This document shows positions 45,313 through 57,926 of a stretch of DNA of 64,000 bases, piece by piece (the first letter of the stretch is position 1; each line of letters opens with the position of its first letter). A program made the position numbers and the translations under genes. The stretch is from Pyropia haitanensis (taxonomy: Eukaryota > Rhodophyta > Bangiophyceae > Bangiales > Bangiaceae). The notes under the pieces were generated by a model, which searched no databases, was not told the origin of the DNA, and saw only the letters and a list, made by a program, of their open reading frames with translations. Location: the NCBI GenBank assembly GCA_008729055.1, contig SDUX01000006.1, positions 815,501 to 879,500 on the forward strand, in the 5' to 3' direction.

Positions 45313-45886
45313 TGCGGCCGCCGCCGCCGCCCGCGGCGGCCAGCGGCAGCCGCCCCACGGGCAGGGCGCCAGCCTCGGCGGTCATCCCCCCGCGGGTCGT
45401 CGCGGCGGCAGCGCCTTCCGCGGCCGCCGCAGCGGTTGCCGCGCCGGCCGCTGCCGCGGCTCGCCCCTCCGGGGCGGCCAGCAAGGCAGGGCCGTCGGTC
45501 GTCGCACCCCCAACCGCCGCGGCCGCCGCTGGGGCCACCCCCGCAGCAGCCGTGGCCGGCGGGGCCGCTACCGCCGCCGCCGCCGCCAGCGCCACCGCCG
45601 CCTCGGCCGTCGCCGCCCCCTCCCCCCCCTTCCCCTCCCAACCGCCGCCGTGGCCCGCCCCCCGCCCCCAGACTTTGCCGCCGTCCTGGCCGGCCTGGAC
45701 CCCCCCATCGGCGCCCTCCCCGCATCGGAGCGGTCGGCCTTTGTCGTGGTGCACAGCTTTGTGTCTGTCGCGCTGGGCGCGTGGCTGGGCTCCCTCGGCG
45801 ACGCGCCCGTCTCCGAGGCGGAGCTCCGCGGGCTCTTTGACGAGGCCCTCCGGCTGTACAATGCGCGTGTGGCGCCGTCGTCATGA
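44382..45886 (+). CDS. BAH-domain chromatin protein
   Basis: Start ATG at 44382 (MSKARSGGGRGSRG) in a C/T-rich leader. The BAH domain covers about residues 18-175: LAGDSVRL, EMLARIEYFTRIP, FLGLWYYRPTDVE, ELFLSDHSDVNP, IIERIDVWSARHYEAL, VAGYVCRLHY. BAH domains bind nucleosomes or modified histone tails and partner proteins, so a nuclear chromatin role is likely. A long Ala/Pro/Gly region follows, with a (GCC)n Pro tract at 45200-45320. The reading frame changes near 45610-45645 (C runs); the new frame gives a compact helical C-terminus (PDFAAVLAGLDPPIGALPAS, FVVVHSFVSVALGAWLG, LRGLFDEALRLYNARV) and a stop at 45884-45886. An intron ending CCCCCAG at 45671 is an alternative explanation, but no good donor is seen. 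Confidence 0.8.
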
Positions 45887-48663
45887 GTGAGGGCGTCGGA
45901 GGCGGGGGGGCGGGGGTGGGGGGGACCGGGTGTAACGTGTGGAGTGAAGGAAGCGCGGGCGGCGGTAAGGCCAAGAGGTAGCCGGGCGCTCTCCAGTGGG
46001 GAGTCACGTGCACGCGCCCCGCCTCGTGGCGAGTCAGGCCACTCCCGTCGCTGCTGGCCTGGCGGAATCGCACCGATGCGGTTGTGAAATACATGCGCAA
46101 GTGGTCAACAGAAGGCCTACAGCATGGATGTGAGCGTCCCTCTCTGAAAGAAACGTGCGCATGAAGAGAAAGCTCTTTGTGGGAGACTGCCGAACAGCAG
46201 GAGAGTGGTTCTGTGCGCAAGGGCATGGTCTTTGTAGTCGCCACGCCCTGACCGTTGATGCAAAGAACGGGAGGATGGATGGGCACTAGACACTGAGATG
46301 GCGCAGCAGAGCGTTCTGTGCCACTCCATGGCCTGGAAGCTGGGTGCAGCCCTTATTGTAGCTATCCAAGGCGAAGACTGGAGCGCATGTATGGCGTCGC
46401 TGGTGGTGGTGGAAGCTACTGGCGTTTCCGTTGTTCGTTTGTTTCTTTCAAAGGCGCTCGTCGCCTCCCCTCGTGGCCCGAGCGTCCCACGGATGCTGTA
46501 CAGGCCTGCGACGACGGAACGAAGGGGAAAAGAAGGCATCCGCTACCTTTCAAGCCTCCTCTTTGTCTGAAGCATCCTCCCCTTGGTCACGTGGTGGGCG
46601 GTCGCATGGTCGGCAAGGCATGACCTGGTCACCGAGCAGGTGTCCTATGGCCCACCCACGCCCCGCGTCGATGCTGTAAGCAAACTGCGGGTGTCCCGGC
46701 GCCAGCCGCCCGCCCCGCCCCACACGCTTCCCCCAACGGCCGGACGCGGCGGGCGGCGGCGGCGGCCCGGGCGGCGGCCGAGCAGGGGGCACCAACCCGC
46801 CCGCGCGAGCGGGACGACCCCCGCGTGTGAATGGGGCAGGCGGCCGGGCGAGCAAGCGGGCCGACCGCGCAGCCGCCCCCACCTCTGCCACCCGCCCACG
46901 TCGCGCAACCCGCACCCAGCGCGGGTGGTCTGAAACGCCGTGGCGGGGAGATGACCGCGATGGGGCCCGTTTCGGTGGCCGAGCACGTGATCACGCCATA
47001 CTCTGGGGGGGACCCTTGGCGGGGGGGGGGGGGGGGAGGTGCCGCGCAGAGAGGGACAGTGGGGGGGGGGGGGCGGATCCCTGCGTCGGCTGTGCGCCCT
47101 TCGTGCCGTTCGATACCTGTCGCGCAGTGTCCCGTTGGGGGCGTCAGCGAGTGTCCGTCCATTGGGACGACGATGAGCATCTGGAGCAAGTCATTTCGCG
47201 GCTTTCTGATCGTATTCATTGGAGAGCTGTGCTTCCGCGCGAAATTGATATTGGAACAAGCACATGATCCATGGGTCAAATGCCCATACGGAAAGGATCG
47301 TCGAAAGCCATCCCGCTCACCAGCCCGAGTACGTGTCGCTCTCCTCGAGGACGGGCCTACCCGTGCAGCTAGCCAAGGGAAAACCGCCGTCCCCACGGCC
47401 ACCGCCAGGACGGACGGCCATCCGTGACCTGCCGCCGCAGCGGCGAGGAAACGAACCGCCTGGGTGGGGGCGGAGCGTCCCCGCAGCGTAGCCGTCCATC
47501 CCTGCGCCACCACGCCGCCAAGGTGAGGTCCAAGGCGTCCACAGCTGCGGCAGCCACCGTCCGCGCAGGATAAACCGACCCCCAGCTGGTCTCTCCCCCA
47601 GCTCTTGACCGTGGCAGAGGTGCCGGAAAGCCCGACGGTCTCGCTCCCAGAGTCCCCCTCCCTGCCCTGGCGTGCACTGCTTGTGCGCCGGGGGGGGGGC
47701 TCGCTGGTAGAAAACGCCAACCAGCGGGTCGGTGGCCAGTACCGGTGGTCACTCAAAACGGCCGTAGAGATTGGCTCCCTGTTTGGATACTACCCACTTT
47801 TGGCAGCGTCATCACCCCCACCGTGACGATGGATGACGTGGGACGATGCACACTGAGTTTGGCCCGCCCGGTCCTCGTCCCACAGAGTACACAGTCTGCA
47901 GACGATTTTCGACGCTAGCCCGCCGCCGCGGCCGAGTGTGGCGCCCCCCAAAATCCGCCTCGCGCGGGGAGGGGGGGGGGAGGGCTCCCGCCTGACAAAC
48001 CCCGCTGTGCCTGGCCGAGCCACAGCGAGGTGGCCTGGCTGGCCCCCCCCCCCCCCCCCCCCCCCCAAAATGGCCAGATCCACCCCGCCCGGATGCGCTG
48101 TCGGCCGCGCCGCGCGCCGCGCTTCCACGACGCCCGCCGCCGGCGGCCGCCGCGCCGGCCGCGGCGGCGCGTGGCGGCCACAGGATCACGCGGTGGGGCG
48201 GCGGGGGGTCTCTGTGGGGGGGGGAGGGAGGGGCGGAGGGGCGCGCCGCCGCGAGCGGCCCACCACCGCCGGCTTCAGCCGTCGCCCCCCCCCAGCCCCC
48301 CCCCTCTGCCACGCGCAGTGGGAGGGGGGGGTGGGGGGGCAGCTGGGGGCGCCCCGCCGCCGGCGGCGGCGGCCGCCCCGCCGGGGCGGCCGCGTCCCAA
48401 ACGGGGCCTCGCCTCCCCTCGACGGCCGCGTCGGCGCGCCCCCCCCCCCCGGGCGGTGGGGGCGGCCGGCCCGCCCCCGCGAGGCGAGCCGCCCACCACG
48501 AGTGGCGCGGTCGCCGCGGCGGCGGCGGCCGTCCGGGTCTTGCGAGAGCCCTCCCACCCCGCTTCCCCGACGGCGCCTGCGTAACCGCCCCACACGGCCC
48601 GGGGGGGGGGGGGGGGGGAGGGGGCGCCCGTCGACGCGCCCGCCGCCGGCGGCGGCGGCGTGC

Positions 48664-48730
<67 letters not shown>

Positions 48731-49537
48731 TGCCGCCGCTGCCGCCGCCGCTGCCGCCGCTGCCGCGGCCGCGGCGCGCGTTCGTGCCGCGCGCGCCACG
48801 GCCGCGGCGGGCGGGGTGGCGCGGCGCGGGCCACAGGTGGGGGCGGGGGGGGGGGAAGGGGGGGGGGGGGGGGGGGTGCGGTCGCCACGGCGGACGTTGC
48901 CCCCCCCCAACCGCCACCGCCACCGCCTGCGGCGGCCGCCGGGGGTGGGTCGTTGCTACAGCCAGGCACGCACGCGGGCGGGCGCCTGGGAGGCGGGGCT
49001 GGGGCGGGGGGGGGGGGGGGGGTGGGGGGTGCTGCCCGGGCGGCGGGAAGCGTGCCGCCGCCGCCGCCGCCGCCGTCGGCCGCTGCGCGGTCCGACGCGG
49101 GTGCGGTGGCCAGCGAGGTTGTGGCTGCCACGCCCCGCCGCCGGCGGTTCCTCCACGTCTGCGCGCGGCCGGGACGAGCAGTATTTGGGCCGCCGCCGCC
49201 GTCGGCCAGGTTTGTCGGCCGGCCCTACCGGAGCGCCCCCCTCCCGTCCCGTGTACGCGTCCGTCCCCCCCCCCCCCCCCCCCCCCACCGCGCCTCGTCC
49301 GTGGGCTGCACAGGGGTGTGCGCGCTCCACGTCGGCCACACCGTCACGCCCCTCCCCACCCCCCTTCCGTCACCCGTCACCCCCCCCCGTCCGTCCCCCA
49401 ACCCATCCCTGTCTCCCTCTTCCAGCCTTTGCCGTTTTGGTGGGTGATTGTGCCCCCCCCCCCTCCTCCGCCGCGGAGAGCCCACCACCCCCCCCCGCGC
49501 CCCCCCCCGCGGCGTCCACCCCCCCCCCCCCGCCGCG
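45887..49537. other. Long spacer upstream of the Na+/K+-ATPase gene
   Basis: 45887-47900 is of balanced composition with no recognisable coding. 47900-49537 is GC-rich with C/G runs and a long (GCC)n array at 48665-48730. C/T-rich sequence from 49260 leads to the ATPase start. No gene is supported. Confidence 0.45.
48665..48730 (+). repeat. (CCG)n microsatellite, about 22 units
   Basis: Uninterrupted trinucleotide tract about 0.8 kb upstream of the ATPase start, followed by imperfect CCGCTG units to 48765. Confidence 0.9.
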
Positions 49538-52500
49538 ATGGCGCCCCCGGCGGCCGCCGCCGGCGACGCGTCGGACATTGAGGCGAAGCGGACGCGGTCG
49601 CCCAATGAGCTGGAGATGGCGCGGCAGTACTCGGAGACGAGCGCCCGCGTGTCGCAGGCGCTGGAGCGCAAGGCGGACGGCGGCAAGGCGGCCGTCAAGG
49701 ATGGGGGGGTGGACCTGAAAAAGGAGGTGGAAATGTGGGAGCACAAGGTGCCGGTGGCGGAGATGGTGGCGCGGCTCAAGACCGATGAGGTCAATGTATG
49801 TTGTTGGTACTTTGTTGCGGCCGTTGGGGGGGGGGGGCCCACTGCTGGGGGGGGTGAGGTTGGCGGGATGGCTGGCCCCGCCCGCGCGACGACTGGGTGT
49901 TGTGCGCGGTGGAGCTGTGGAGCACCCTCGGTGACCAGTGGGGAGACCCTGCGGTAGCGGCGAACACGCGGGGCGCCGAGGGGCTCCTACTGGACTGTGC
50001 TGTTCCATGGTGACTGACGTGGACGCGTTGTCTTGTCTGGTACGATTGTCTGCCCCCGGCTCACCACCCATGCCACGGATGCTCTGCACAGGGCCTGTCG
50101 GAGGAGGAGGCCAAGCTGCGCCTGGAGCGGGACGGTCCGAACGTGCTGTCCCCCCCCAAGGTGACCCCCTGGTACGTCAAGCTGCTGCTGCAGTTTGTCA
50201 ACTTTTTTGCTGTCCTCCTGCAGGTCGCCTCTGTCCTCTGCTTTATCGGCTTTGGTCTCCACCCCGAGTCCAAGGACAACCTCTACCTCGGCATCATCCT
50301 GTACGTGGTCGTTGTCATCACCGCGCTCTTTACGTTTGCGCAAGAGTTTAAGAGCGAGAAGACGATGGAAAAGTTTGCCAACTTCCTGCCCCCGCAGACG
50401 GTCGTCCACCGCGGCGGCAGGGTCCTCGAGGTGCCCGCCCGCGACCTCGTCATCGGCGATCTGTGCGACGTCAAGCTGGGCGACAAGATCCCGGCCGACC
50501 TGCGGCTCGTGACCAACCAGAAGCTCAAGGTGGACAACTCGCCGCTGACGGGCGAGTCGGAGCCCATTGGCCGCACCGTTGACTGCACGGACGAGAACCC
50601 GCTCGAGACGAAGAACCTGGCCTTTTTTGGCACCCTCGCCGTCGACGGGACGGCGCAGGGGGTGGTGGTCAACACGGGCGACGACACGGTGTTTGGGCGG
50701 ATTGCGGGGCTCGCGGCGGGCTCCTCTTCCGAGACGACGACGCTGCAAAAGGACATTCACCACTTTGTCATCATCATCTCGGCGGTGGCCATCTTTCTGG
50801 GCGTCGCCTTCTTCATCATTGGCATTGCCAAGGGCACGGACACCATCTCCAACATTGTGTTTTGCATTGGCATCATCGTTGCCAATGTGCCCGAGGGCCT
50901 CCTTGCCACCGTGACGGTGTCGCTGACGCTGTCGGCGCAGCGGATGAGCAAGAAGCAGGTGTTGGTCAAGAAGCTCGAGGCGGTCGAGACGATGGGCTCG
51001 ACAACGTGCATCTGCTCGGACAAGACGGGCACCCTGACGCAGAACCGCATGACGATTGTGCACCTGGTCTACGACCTGGAGATCCACACGACCAAGGGCG
51101 CCGCGACGGAGGCGACCTTTGACTCGGACAATGCGTGCTACAAGGACCTGTTTTACATTGCGTGCAACTGTGGCAAGGCCACGTTTGACGCCAAGGAGAT
51201 GGAGGACTTCCCCGACCGCTCGATTGACGAGCGCAAGGTGAATGGCGACGCGTCGGAGGCGGGCATCCTCAAGTTTTGTGAAAAGATCGAGTCGGTCGAG
51301 GCGTACCGCAAGGCCAACCCGCAGGTGTCGGGCATCCCGTTCAACTCGACCAACAAGTTTATGATTACGATCAATGAGGACTCGGTGGCGGCCGCCGCGG
51401 GCGTGCCCGACCGCCTGCGGATGTGCGTCAAGGGCGCCCCCGAGCGGGTGGTGGACAAGTGCTCCAACGCGCTCACGTCGGCGGGGGTGGTGCCCATGTC
51501 GGCCGAGATCCGCGCCAAGATCAACGAGCACCTGGCGTACATGATGGAGCGCGGGGAGCGCGTCCTTGGCTTTGCGCAGCTGCCGCTCGACGCGTCGTTT
51601 ACGCGCGACTTTGAGTTTGACACGGAGGACCCCAACTTCCCGATGGAGGGCTTTACGTTTGTGGGGCTGATGGCGCTGCTCGACCCGCCGCGGGAGGCCG
51701 TGCCGGGCGCCGTCGCGACGTGCCAGACGGCGGGCATCAAGGTGGTGATGGTGACGGGCGACCACCCGGCGACGGCCAAGTCGATTGCCAAGCAGGTCAA
51801 CATCATCCGCGACCCAACGGCGGAAGACGTGGCGCGGGAGCGGGGCATCCCCGTTGACGAGGTGGACCGCAGCGAGATCAAGTCGATCGTCGTGCCGGGC
51901 TCACAGATCAAGGACCTGGACGAGGCGGACTGGGACCGGGTGCTCGCGCACGACCAGATTGTGTTTGCGCGCACGTCGCCGCAGCAAAAGCTGATCATTG
52001 TGGAGAACAACCAGCGGCTCAACCACATTGTGGCGGTCACGGGGGATGGCGTGAACGACTCGCCGGCGCTCAAGAAGGCCAACATTGGCGTCGCGATGGG
52101 CATTTCCGGGTCGGACGTGTCCAAGGAGGCGGCCGACATGATCCTGCTGGACGACAACTTTGCGAGTATCGTGGCGGGCGTCGAGGAGGGCCGCCTCATC
52201 TTTGACAACCTCAAGAAGTCGATTGCGTACACGCTGACGTCCAACATCCCGGAGATTACCCCCTTCCTCACCTTTATCCTGGTGGGCGTCCCACTCCCGC
52301 TGACCACCTTCCTCATCCTGTGTATTGACCTGGGCACGGACCTGCTGCCGGCCATTTCGCTGGCGTACGAGGAGGCCGAGGCCGACATTATGCGCCGGCC
52401 GCCTCGCGACGCACAGGTGGACCGCCTCGTCAACCGGCGGCTCATCTCCTTCTCCTACTTCCAGATTGGTGTCATCCAGGCGCTGGCCGGCTTCTTTACC

Positions 52501-53367
52501 TACCTGGTGGTGTTCAACGATTACGGGCTGTCGGCGGGCACGCTCCTTGGCCTCGACACGGACACGACCTTTTCCACCCAGCAGTCGGACGATGAGCGGT
52601 GGCTGTATGCGCAGCGGGTGCGCCCGCGCGGCCGCTCGTTTGCGGCCGATTGGTTCCGCCGGGAGACGGAAGACCTGGACCCCTTCTTCCGCGCCAACCC
52701 GGGCTTCAACGCCGAGTTCCGCCGCGTCAGCCCCGAGCTCCCGGCGGGCGCCGAGCCGACCGCCCTTGCGACCGTCACCAGCCTCGCGGGTCGCCAGTAC
52801 AACGCCATGTTCCAGCAGATTGGCCGGCTGACCGGCCGCCCCAGCTGCCGCGAGTTTACGTGCGCCCTCGGCGACAACAACCCGGCGTGCTTTGCGGCGC
52901 CGGGGGTGGTGACGGACCTGGGCATCAACACGGGGGTGGAAAACCCGGCGGTCGTGGAGGGCGACGGCCCCGGCGAGGGCTGCTTTGACCTGTGGACGCG
53001 GGAGGAGCAGGACGAGATTATCAAGCGCGCGCAGACGTCCTTCCTCGTCTCCATCGTCGTCGTCCAGATTGGCGGCATCTTTGTGTGCAAGACGCGGCTG
53101 CTGTCGCTCTTCTCGCAGGGCGTCCAGAACAAGGTGCTGATTGCGGGCGTCATCCAGGAGATTATCCTGATCGCGCTGCTCGTGTACGTGCCCTTCCTCC
53201 ACGACGTGTTTGGCACGCGCCCGCTTCGCGCGGTGCACTTGCTGCCCGCCATCCCGTTTGCCATCTTTATCATTGTTTACGACGAGCTCCGCAAGTTCTT
53301 TATCCGCAAGGGCGACCGGACGGGCAACAAGCTGGGCCAGTGGCTCCGGTACAACACGTACTGGTAG
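49538..53367 (+). CDS. Na+/K+-ATPase type (P2C) alpha subunit
   Basis: Exons 49538-49795 and 50092-53367, 1,177 residues. An ATP-driven plasma-membrane cation pump. The splice gives the classic N-terminal helix GLSEEEAKLRLERDGPNVL. Motifs: TGESEP in the A domain; TM4 NVPEGLL (Glu354); ICSDKTGTLTQNR with phospho-Asp396; KGAPERV in the N domain; TGDGVNDSP with Asp738 and Asp742; TM5 Tyr799, Ser803, Asn804 and Glu807; TM6 CIDLGTDLLPA with Asp832 and Asp836. Wording such as PEGLLATVTVSLTL and SLAYEEAEADIM is specific to the animal-like Na+/K+ group, not PMCA or H+ pumps. Unusual: the M7-M8 loop is about 165 residues with four Cys (1005, 1010, 1019, 1050) and lacks the SYGQ beta-subunit motif; TM8 has VVQIGGI where animals have VVQWADL; the chain ends TYW instead of TYY. 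Algal pumps of this class (KPA in Porphyra/Pyropia) are thought to export Na+. Confidence 0.97.
49796..50091 (+). other. Intron 1 of the Na+/K+-ATPase gene
   Basis: Donor GTATGT after codon 86 (AAT) and acceptor CTGCACAG before GGCCTGTCG; 296 bases, phase 0. Reading through would lose the frame and the conserved GLSEEEA helix start, which lies just after the acceptor. Confidence 0.9.
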
Positions 53368-56300
53368 GCGGCGGACGGCGGGGGTGGCGCGGCGGCCCCG
53401 CGATCTCCTTTTGCCGTTCTTCTCCTTCCTGGCCGGCGTGTGCGCGCGCGCGGGTGGGGTGGGGGGGGGGTGTTGGGTGGATGGGTGGGTGGGTGGTGGC
53501 CCGACCCGTTCTCCTTTGTTCTGTTCCCCTCCCTCTCCTCTCTCTGCTGTCCGACCGCTCGTGTTTTCCTAGAGTGCATCCTGTAGACTCGAGTGGTTGA
53601 CGTGACTACGACCTACTAAACGGAGAAGTTTTTCGCCACACTCGCCCGTAGACATTCCGGCCTAGTCCTCGATGCGGCTGTCCCTGCGTCTGACCGCGCC
53701 GCCCGTCAGCCGCCCGCCACTGTCGCCGCCACTGGCGCATTGGCCGGCAGCGGCGACGCGACTACACCGCACCCGCCCGCCGCACCCACCCGCCGCCAGC
53801 GGCGGTATCCCGGTTCCGTACAACGCCGGACGGCCCGGTACCGTGCGGCGGCGGCCGCCGCCGCCATTGCCGCGTGGCCCACTCCGCGCGCGGTTGCCGG
53901 CAGAGGGGGATGTCCCCCCAGTCGATGCAGCCACCGTACCCCCGTCTGCCCGCCGAGCGACCACCCCCAGGCAGCACGCCGCGGTCGCCGCCGGTGCCGG
54001 CCCGGACGCCGCGCCGCCGGTCGCGGCGGCCGCGGCGGCGGCGGGCCCAGCGACGCGGCCGCGGGGGCGGGGGCGGGCGCCCGTGGCCGCGGCGGCTGCC
54101 GCCCCGCGCGTGGCCACGGGCACCGCGGCGCTTCACACCACGGGAGCTGTGGGCATCTGCCTACCGGGGCACCCGCACGGGGCAGCCGCTGGCCGCTGCT
54201 GGACAGCGCTGAGCAGTTTTTCATGACGGTCGCGGCCAAGGGAGCCCCGCTGCCCGTCGTCCTCCCCGCCGTGTGCTGCTCTTTAGAGTGGCCACGCACG
54301 TCAACGCCACTCGTACGCTGTGCTGCCTTCCCGCCGGAGCATGCTCCACTGTGGAAGCCTACCCGCCCCCTGCCCCAATGCTTGTGTCCTGTTGTTCATG
54401 GTCTAAACCCGGCGGCGTCGGCCGCGCCGCACCGCGGCGAGCAGCGCGTGGCGGGCGGCCAGAGCGGAACGCTGCCTCGGCGGGGGCGGTGCCCAGCATG
54501 GGGGGGCGGAGCGCCGCCGCCAATGACAAAAAGGTGGGGGCAGGCCGCGACGAAGGAGCGGGCCGCCGCCCCATCCCCGCCGCTACGGACAGCGGCCGTG
54601 CCGCCCGACGCCCGACAGAGACCCCTGGGGGGGTGGCGCCCGCCGCGGCGGCAGGGACGGCGTCGGCGGCGGCGGCGACCAGCGCAACGCCCGCCCGCCC
54701 GCCGTCGGTCCGTGACGCCATGGCCGCCATCCCCGCTGGCCAGACGGGCGAGCCGCCGCGGATGGCGCCCCCGTCGGCAGCAGCTGTCGCCGTTGCGGCG
54801 GGCCGCCCCGCCGGCGCACATCAGCAACGTCAGCGGCGGCAGCGGCGGCGGCGGCGACGGCAACGGCGATGGTGGTGGGGGCCCCACCGCCGCGCCCGCC
54901 AACGTGGCCGTAACGGCGGCGGGCGGGGTCACGGGGCCGCAGAGCGGCGGGATATCCAAAGAGGCGACGACGGCGGCCAGTCCACGCGGAAGAGAAAAAG
55001 TCCGTACAGAGGAGGATGCGATGGGCATAGCAGCAGCGATGCCACCCATAGGGTGGCGGCGTGGCCGGCGCCGACGGATGGGAGAAGCGGCGCGCGCCCG
55101 CGGCGCGGCGCGGCGCGGCGGCAGGGGACGTCCACACGAGGGGCAGTGGCGCTGACGACGGCGGCCGCCGCGTCAAGGGGGTGCATGACGTCCACAAAAG
55201 GCACAGCTGCACCGGTGACGGCGCGGCGGCGTCATCATGATGCCCGGCGACCGAGGCCGCGTCCTTCCCCGCGGCCGCGGCGGTCACCTCCGCGTCCGCA
55301 TCGGCCCGCGACGCGCGCACCCGAGGCGGAGGCGGTGGCCGGGGTCTGGCGGGAATTGGCGGTCGTCCCGCGGTCTTCGCACGGGCTGGCCCGATCACAA
55401 ATCCCAGACAACGGCTACAGTCCCTGGCAACACCAGTCAACAGTCCCCGCACGACACGCGGGCAAGTACAGCTCATCCAGCCCCGATAAATTCACGTGGA
55501 ACAAACCACCTCATTTCGGCGCGCTGAGATCAACGCCAGGACGCCCGCCACGCCGTGCCACCCGCGGCGCCGTGGCGGCGCCCGCGGCACACCTCGGTGG
55601 GCAGCCGCCGCCCCCCCCCCGGCCGCCCCCGTTTGGGTGCGCGCACTCCCCAAAGTGGCCCAGCCACGGCCACCACAGCCCCACCCGGAGCGGTCGCCGC
55701 GGTCCCCACCCCCCCCCCCCCTCCCGCCGCGGGCGGGGCGCCACCCAGGCGTGGGCGCGTCGACCCCACGCCGCGGCCACACCCCCCCCCCCCCCCCCCC
55801 CCCCCGCGCGGGGGCGTGTGGCGAGCCGCGCGGCGGGCACGCTGGCCCACCCCGCCGGCGGCGGCAGACCCCCACCGCGGGGGACACGACGGGGGCGGCG
55901 GGGGGGGGGGGGCGGTTGGACGCTCGACCCGCCCCCCGGCGGCGCACGCCCAGCAGAGCGCTTCTGTGCTTTGCACGCCGCCGCGGCGGGCGGTCCCTCC
56001 CCCCCCCAGCCGGTCGCCGCAAGGTCGCCGCTTGCCCCAGTCACGAGGCCCCGCCACAGCGCGCCGCGTCACAGAGGCGCGGCCCTGCACCCCCCCCCCC
56101 CCCGCGCCCACCCCTCCCCACCTCTCTCCCCCCCCCCCCACCCACTGACCCCGGCCAGACCCGCCGACGACCCGCCCGCGCCGACCCGCCTCCCGCTCGG
56201 CCGCGCCGCCAGCCAGGCACCCGCCACCACGCCGCAGGCCGCAGGCGGGGCGTACCGACCCCCCCCCCCCCCCCCCCCAACCCCCCCCCGCTCCCCCTCA

Positions 56301-56454
56301 CCACCCCAACCGCGTGACCCGCCGCCGCCGCGTCCGCCGCGTCCATACTAGCCCCGCGCCTCCCCACCGCCCGTCGCTGCGGCCGCCGTGCGTGACGCCC
56401 CCGGCCCGCGCCGCCGCCCCATACCGGCCGGCAGGCGGCCAGCCGGGGCGAGCC

Positions 56455-56500
<46 letters not shown>

Positions 56501-56942
56501 CGCCGCCGCCGCCGCCGTCACCGCCGCCGCCGTCGCCGCCACCGCGGCGCACCCCCCCCCCCCCCCGCCCCCCACCCGCGCCGCGGGCTCCCCTCTGCCC
56601 GCCCAGCCGCGTCCCCGCGTCGCTCCCCGCGGTGGCGTCCGCGTCCCGCCCCCGGTCCGCCCCCCCCCGCCGGCCGTTTTCCGGGCTCCCGCTAGCGTCC
56701 CCCGCGCTCGTCGTGCAGTGGTGAGGTGCGTTTTTGCGCGCCTGTCCAGCCAAAGCCGCTGCCGTGACACGCCGAGCGTCCCCCCCCCCCCCCCACCTCT
56801 TCCACCCTCTCCCTCTCCACCGTCCCCCCCCCCCCCCCCCCCCCCTCCCCCGCCCCTTTCACCCTCCCCCCCTCCACCCTCTCCACCCACTCACTTCCCC
56901 CCCCTCCTGACGCCCGCCACCACGGCGGCCGCCGCCGCTGCG
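53368..56942. other. Spacer after the ATPase gene
   Basis: Begins with the ATPase 3' flank (G run 53460-53469, T/C-rich 53505-53570). From 53670 to 55150 plus-strand frames are open (for example ATG at 53672, 184 codons; ATG at 54378) with Ala/Pro/Arg/Gly content and some Ser/Thr stretches, but no family and no clear single chain. 55550-56900 is C-run-rich, with (GCC)n at 56455-56530 and a C/T-rich leader to the next start. A low-complexity gene in 53.7-55.2 kb cannot be excluded. Confidence 0.4.
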
Positions 56943-57413
56943 ATGCGCGCCATGGCGGCGGATCGAGCCCGCGAGGCCGGGCGGGTGCAGTCGGCGCCCC
57001 CCCCCCTGTCCCCCCCGGCGGCGGCCTCCCCCCCTGCAGCGTCATGCCCGGCGACTCGGCGCCCGCGCTCGGCACGCCCTCCCTCCCCACCGCCCCCGGC
57101 CAGCCGCGCCGCATCACGCTGTCGGCGCGGCCGCCCGCGGGGCGGGGCTCCCGCGTTGCGGGCGTCATTTCCTGTGGCGGCGGCGGCGGCGGCGGCGGTG
57201 GGGGTGGCGGCGGCGGCGGCGGCGGCGCGGGGCTCCGCGCGCTGCTGCAGCCGCACGTGGCGGCGGCGGGGGTGGGCCTCCACCCGCGGGCGGCCGACGC
57301 GTCGCGGTCGCCGTCGGAGGAGGGGGGCTCCCGCTCGAGCGCGGGCGCGTCGGCGAGCTCGTTTGCGCTCGGCGCCAGCCTCGCGACGCTGCACCCGGCG
57401 GGGGGGGCGGCGG

Positions 57414-57445
<32 letters not shown>

Positions 57446-57721
57446 GGTGGGGGTGACGGTGGCTGTGGGAGTCGCAGTGGCGGCGGGGGTGGCGGCTGTG
57501 GGAGCGGTGGGGGGGGGGGGGGGGGGGTGGCGCCGCCTGCGCGCCGGCGAGGAGGAGAGGCGACGACGGCAGCGGCGGCGGCGGCGGCGGCGACGGGGGG
57601 GCGTCGCCGTGCGGCTCGCCCGCCGCGGTGACCGACCGCCGCCGCGCGTCGCTGCCGCCATCGTCGTCGGTTGGCTCGGGCTGGACCGAGTCCCGGCCGC
57701 CGTCGCTGGCGCCCAGCAGCG

Positions 57722-57754
<33 letters not shown>

Positions 57755-57881
57755 GCGGCGGCGTCGGCGGCGACGCGGCGCTGCAGCGCGTCCACGACTG
57801 GCAGCGGCGGTGGCAGCGGGAGGCGGGCGTCGGCCGCGGGGGTGGCCTCGACGCGGACGGTGGGCGGCGGGGGGGTGCCGT

Positions 57882-57926
<45 letters not shown>

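Noticed and set aside
44337..46286. Long minus-strand frame over the BAH gene
   Set aside because: Antisense shadow; the BAH motifs are on the plus strand.
51901..53238. Minus-strand frame of 445 codons over the ATPase
   Set aside because: Antisense of a conserved pump exon; His/Arg/Val-rich and without family features.
53672..55155. Possible low-complexity plus-strand gene after the ATPase
   Set aside because: Frames with ATG and transit-like or RG-rich stretches exist, but no single chain, domain or repeat supports one over the others.
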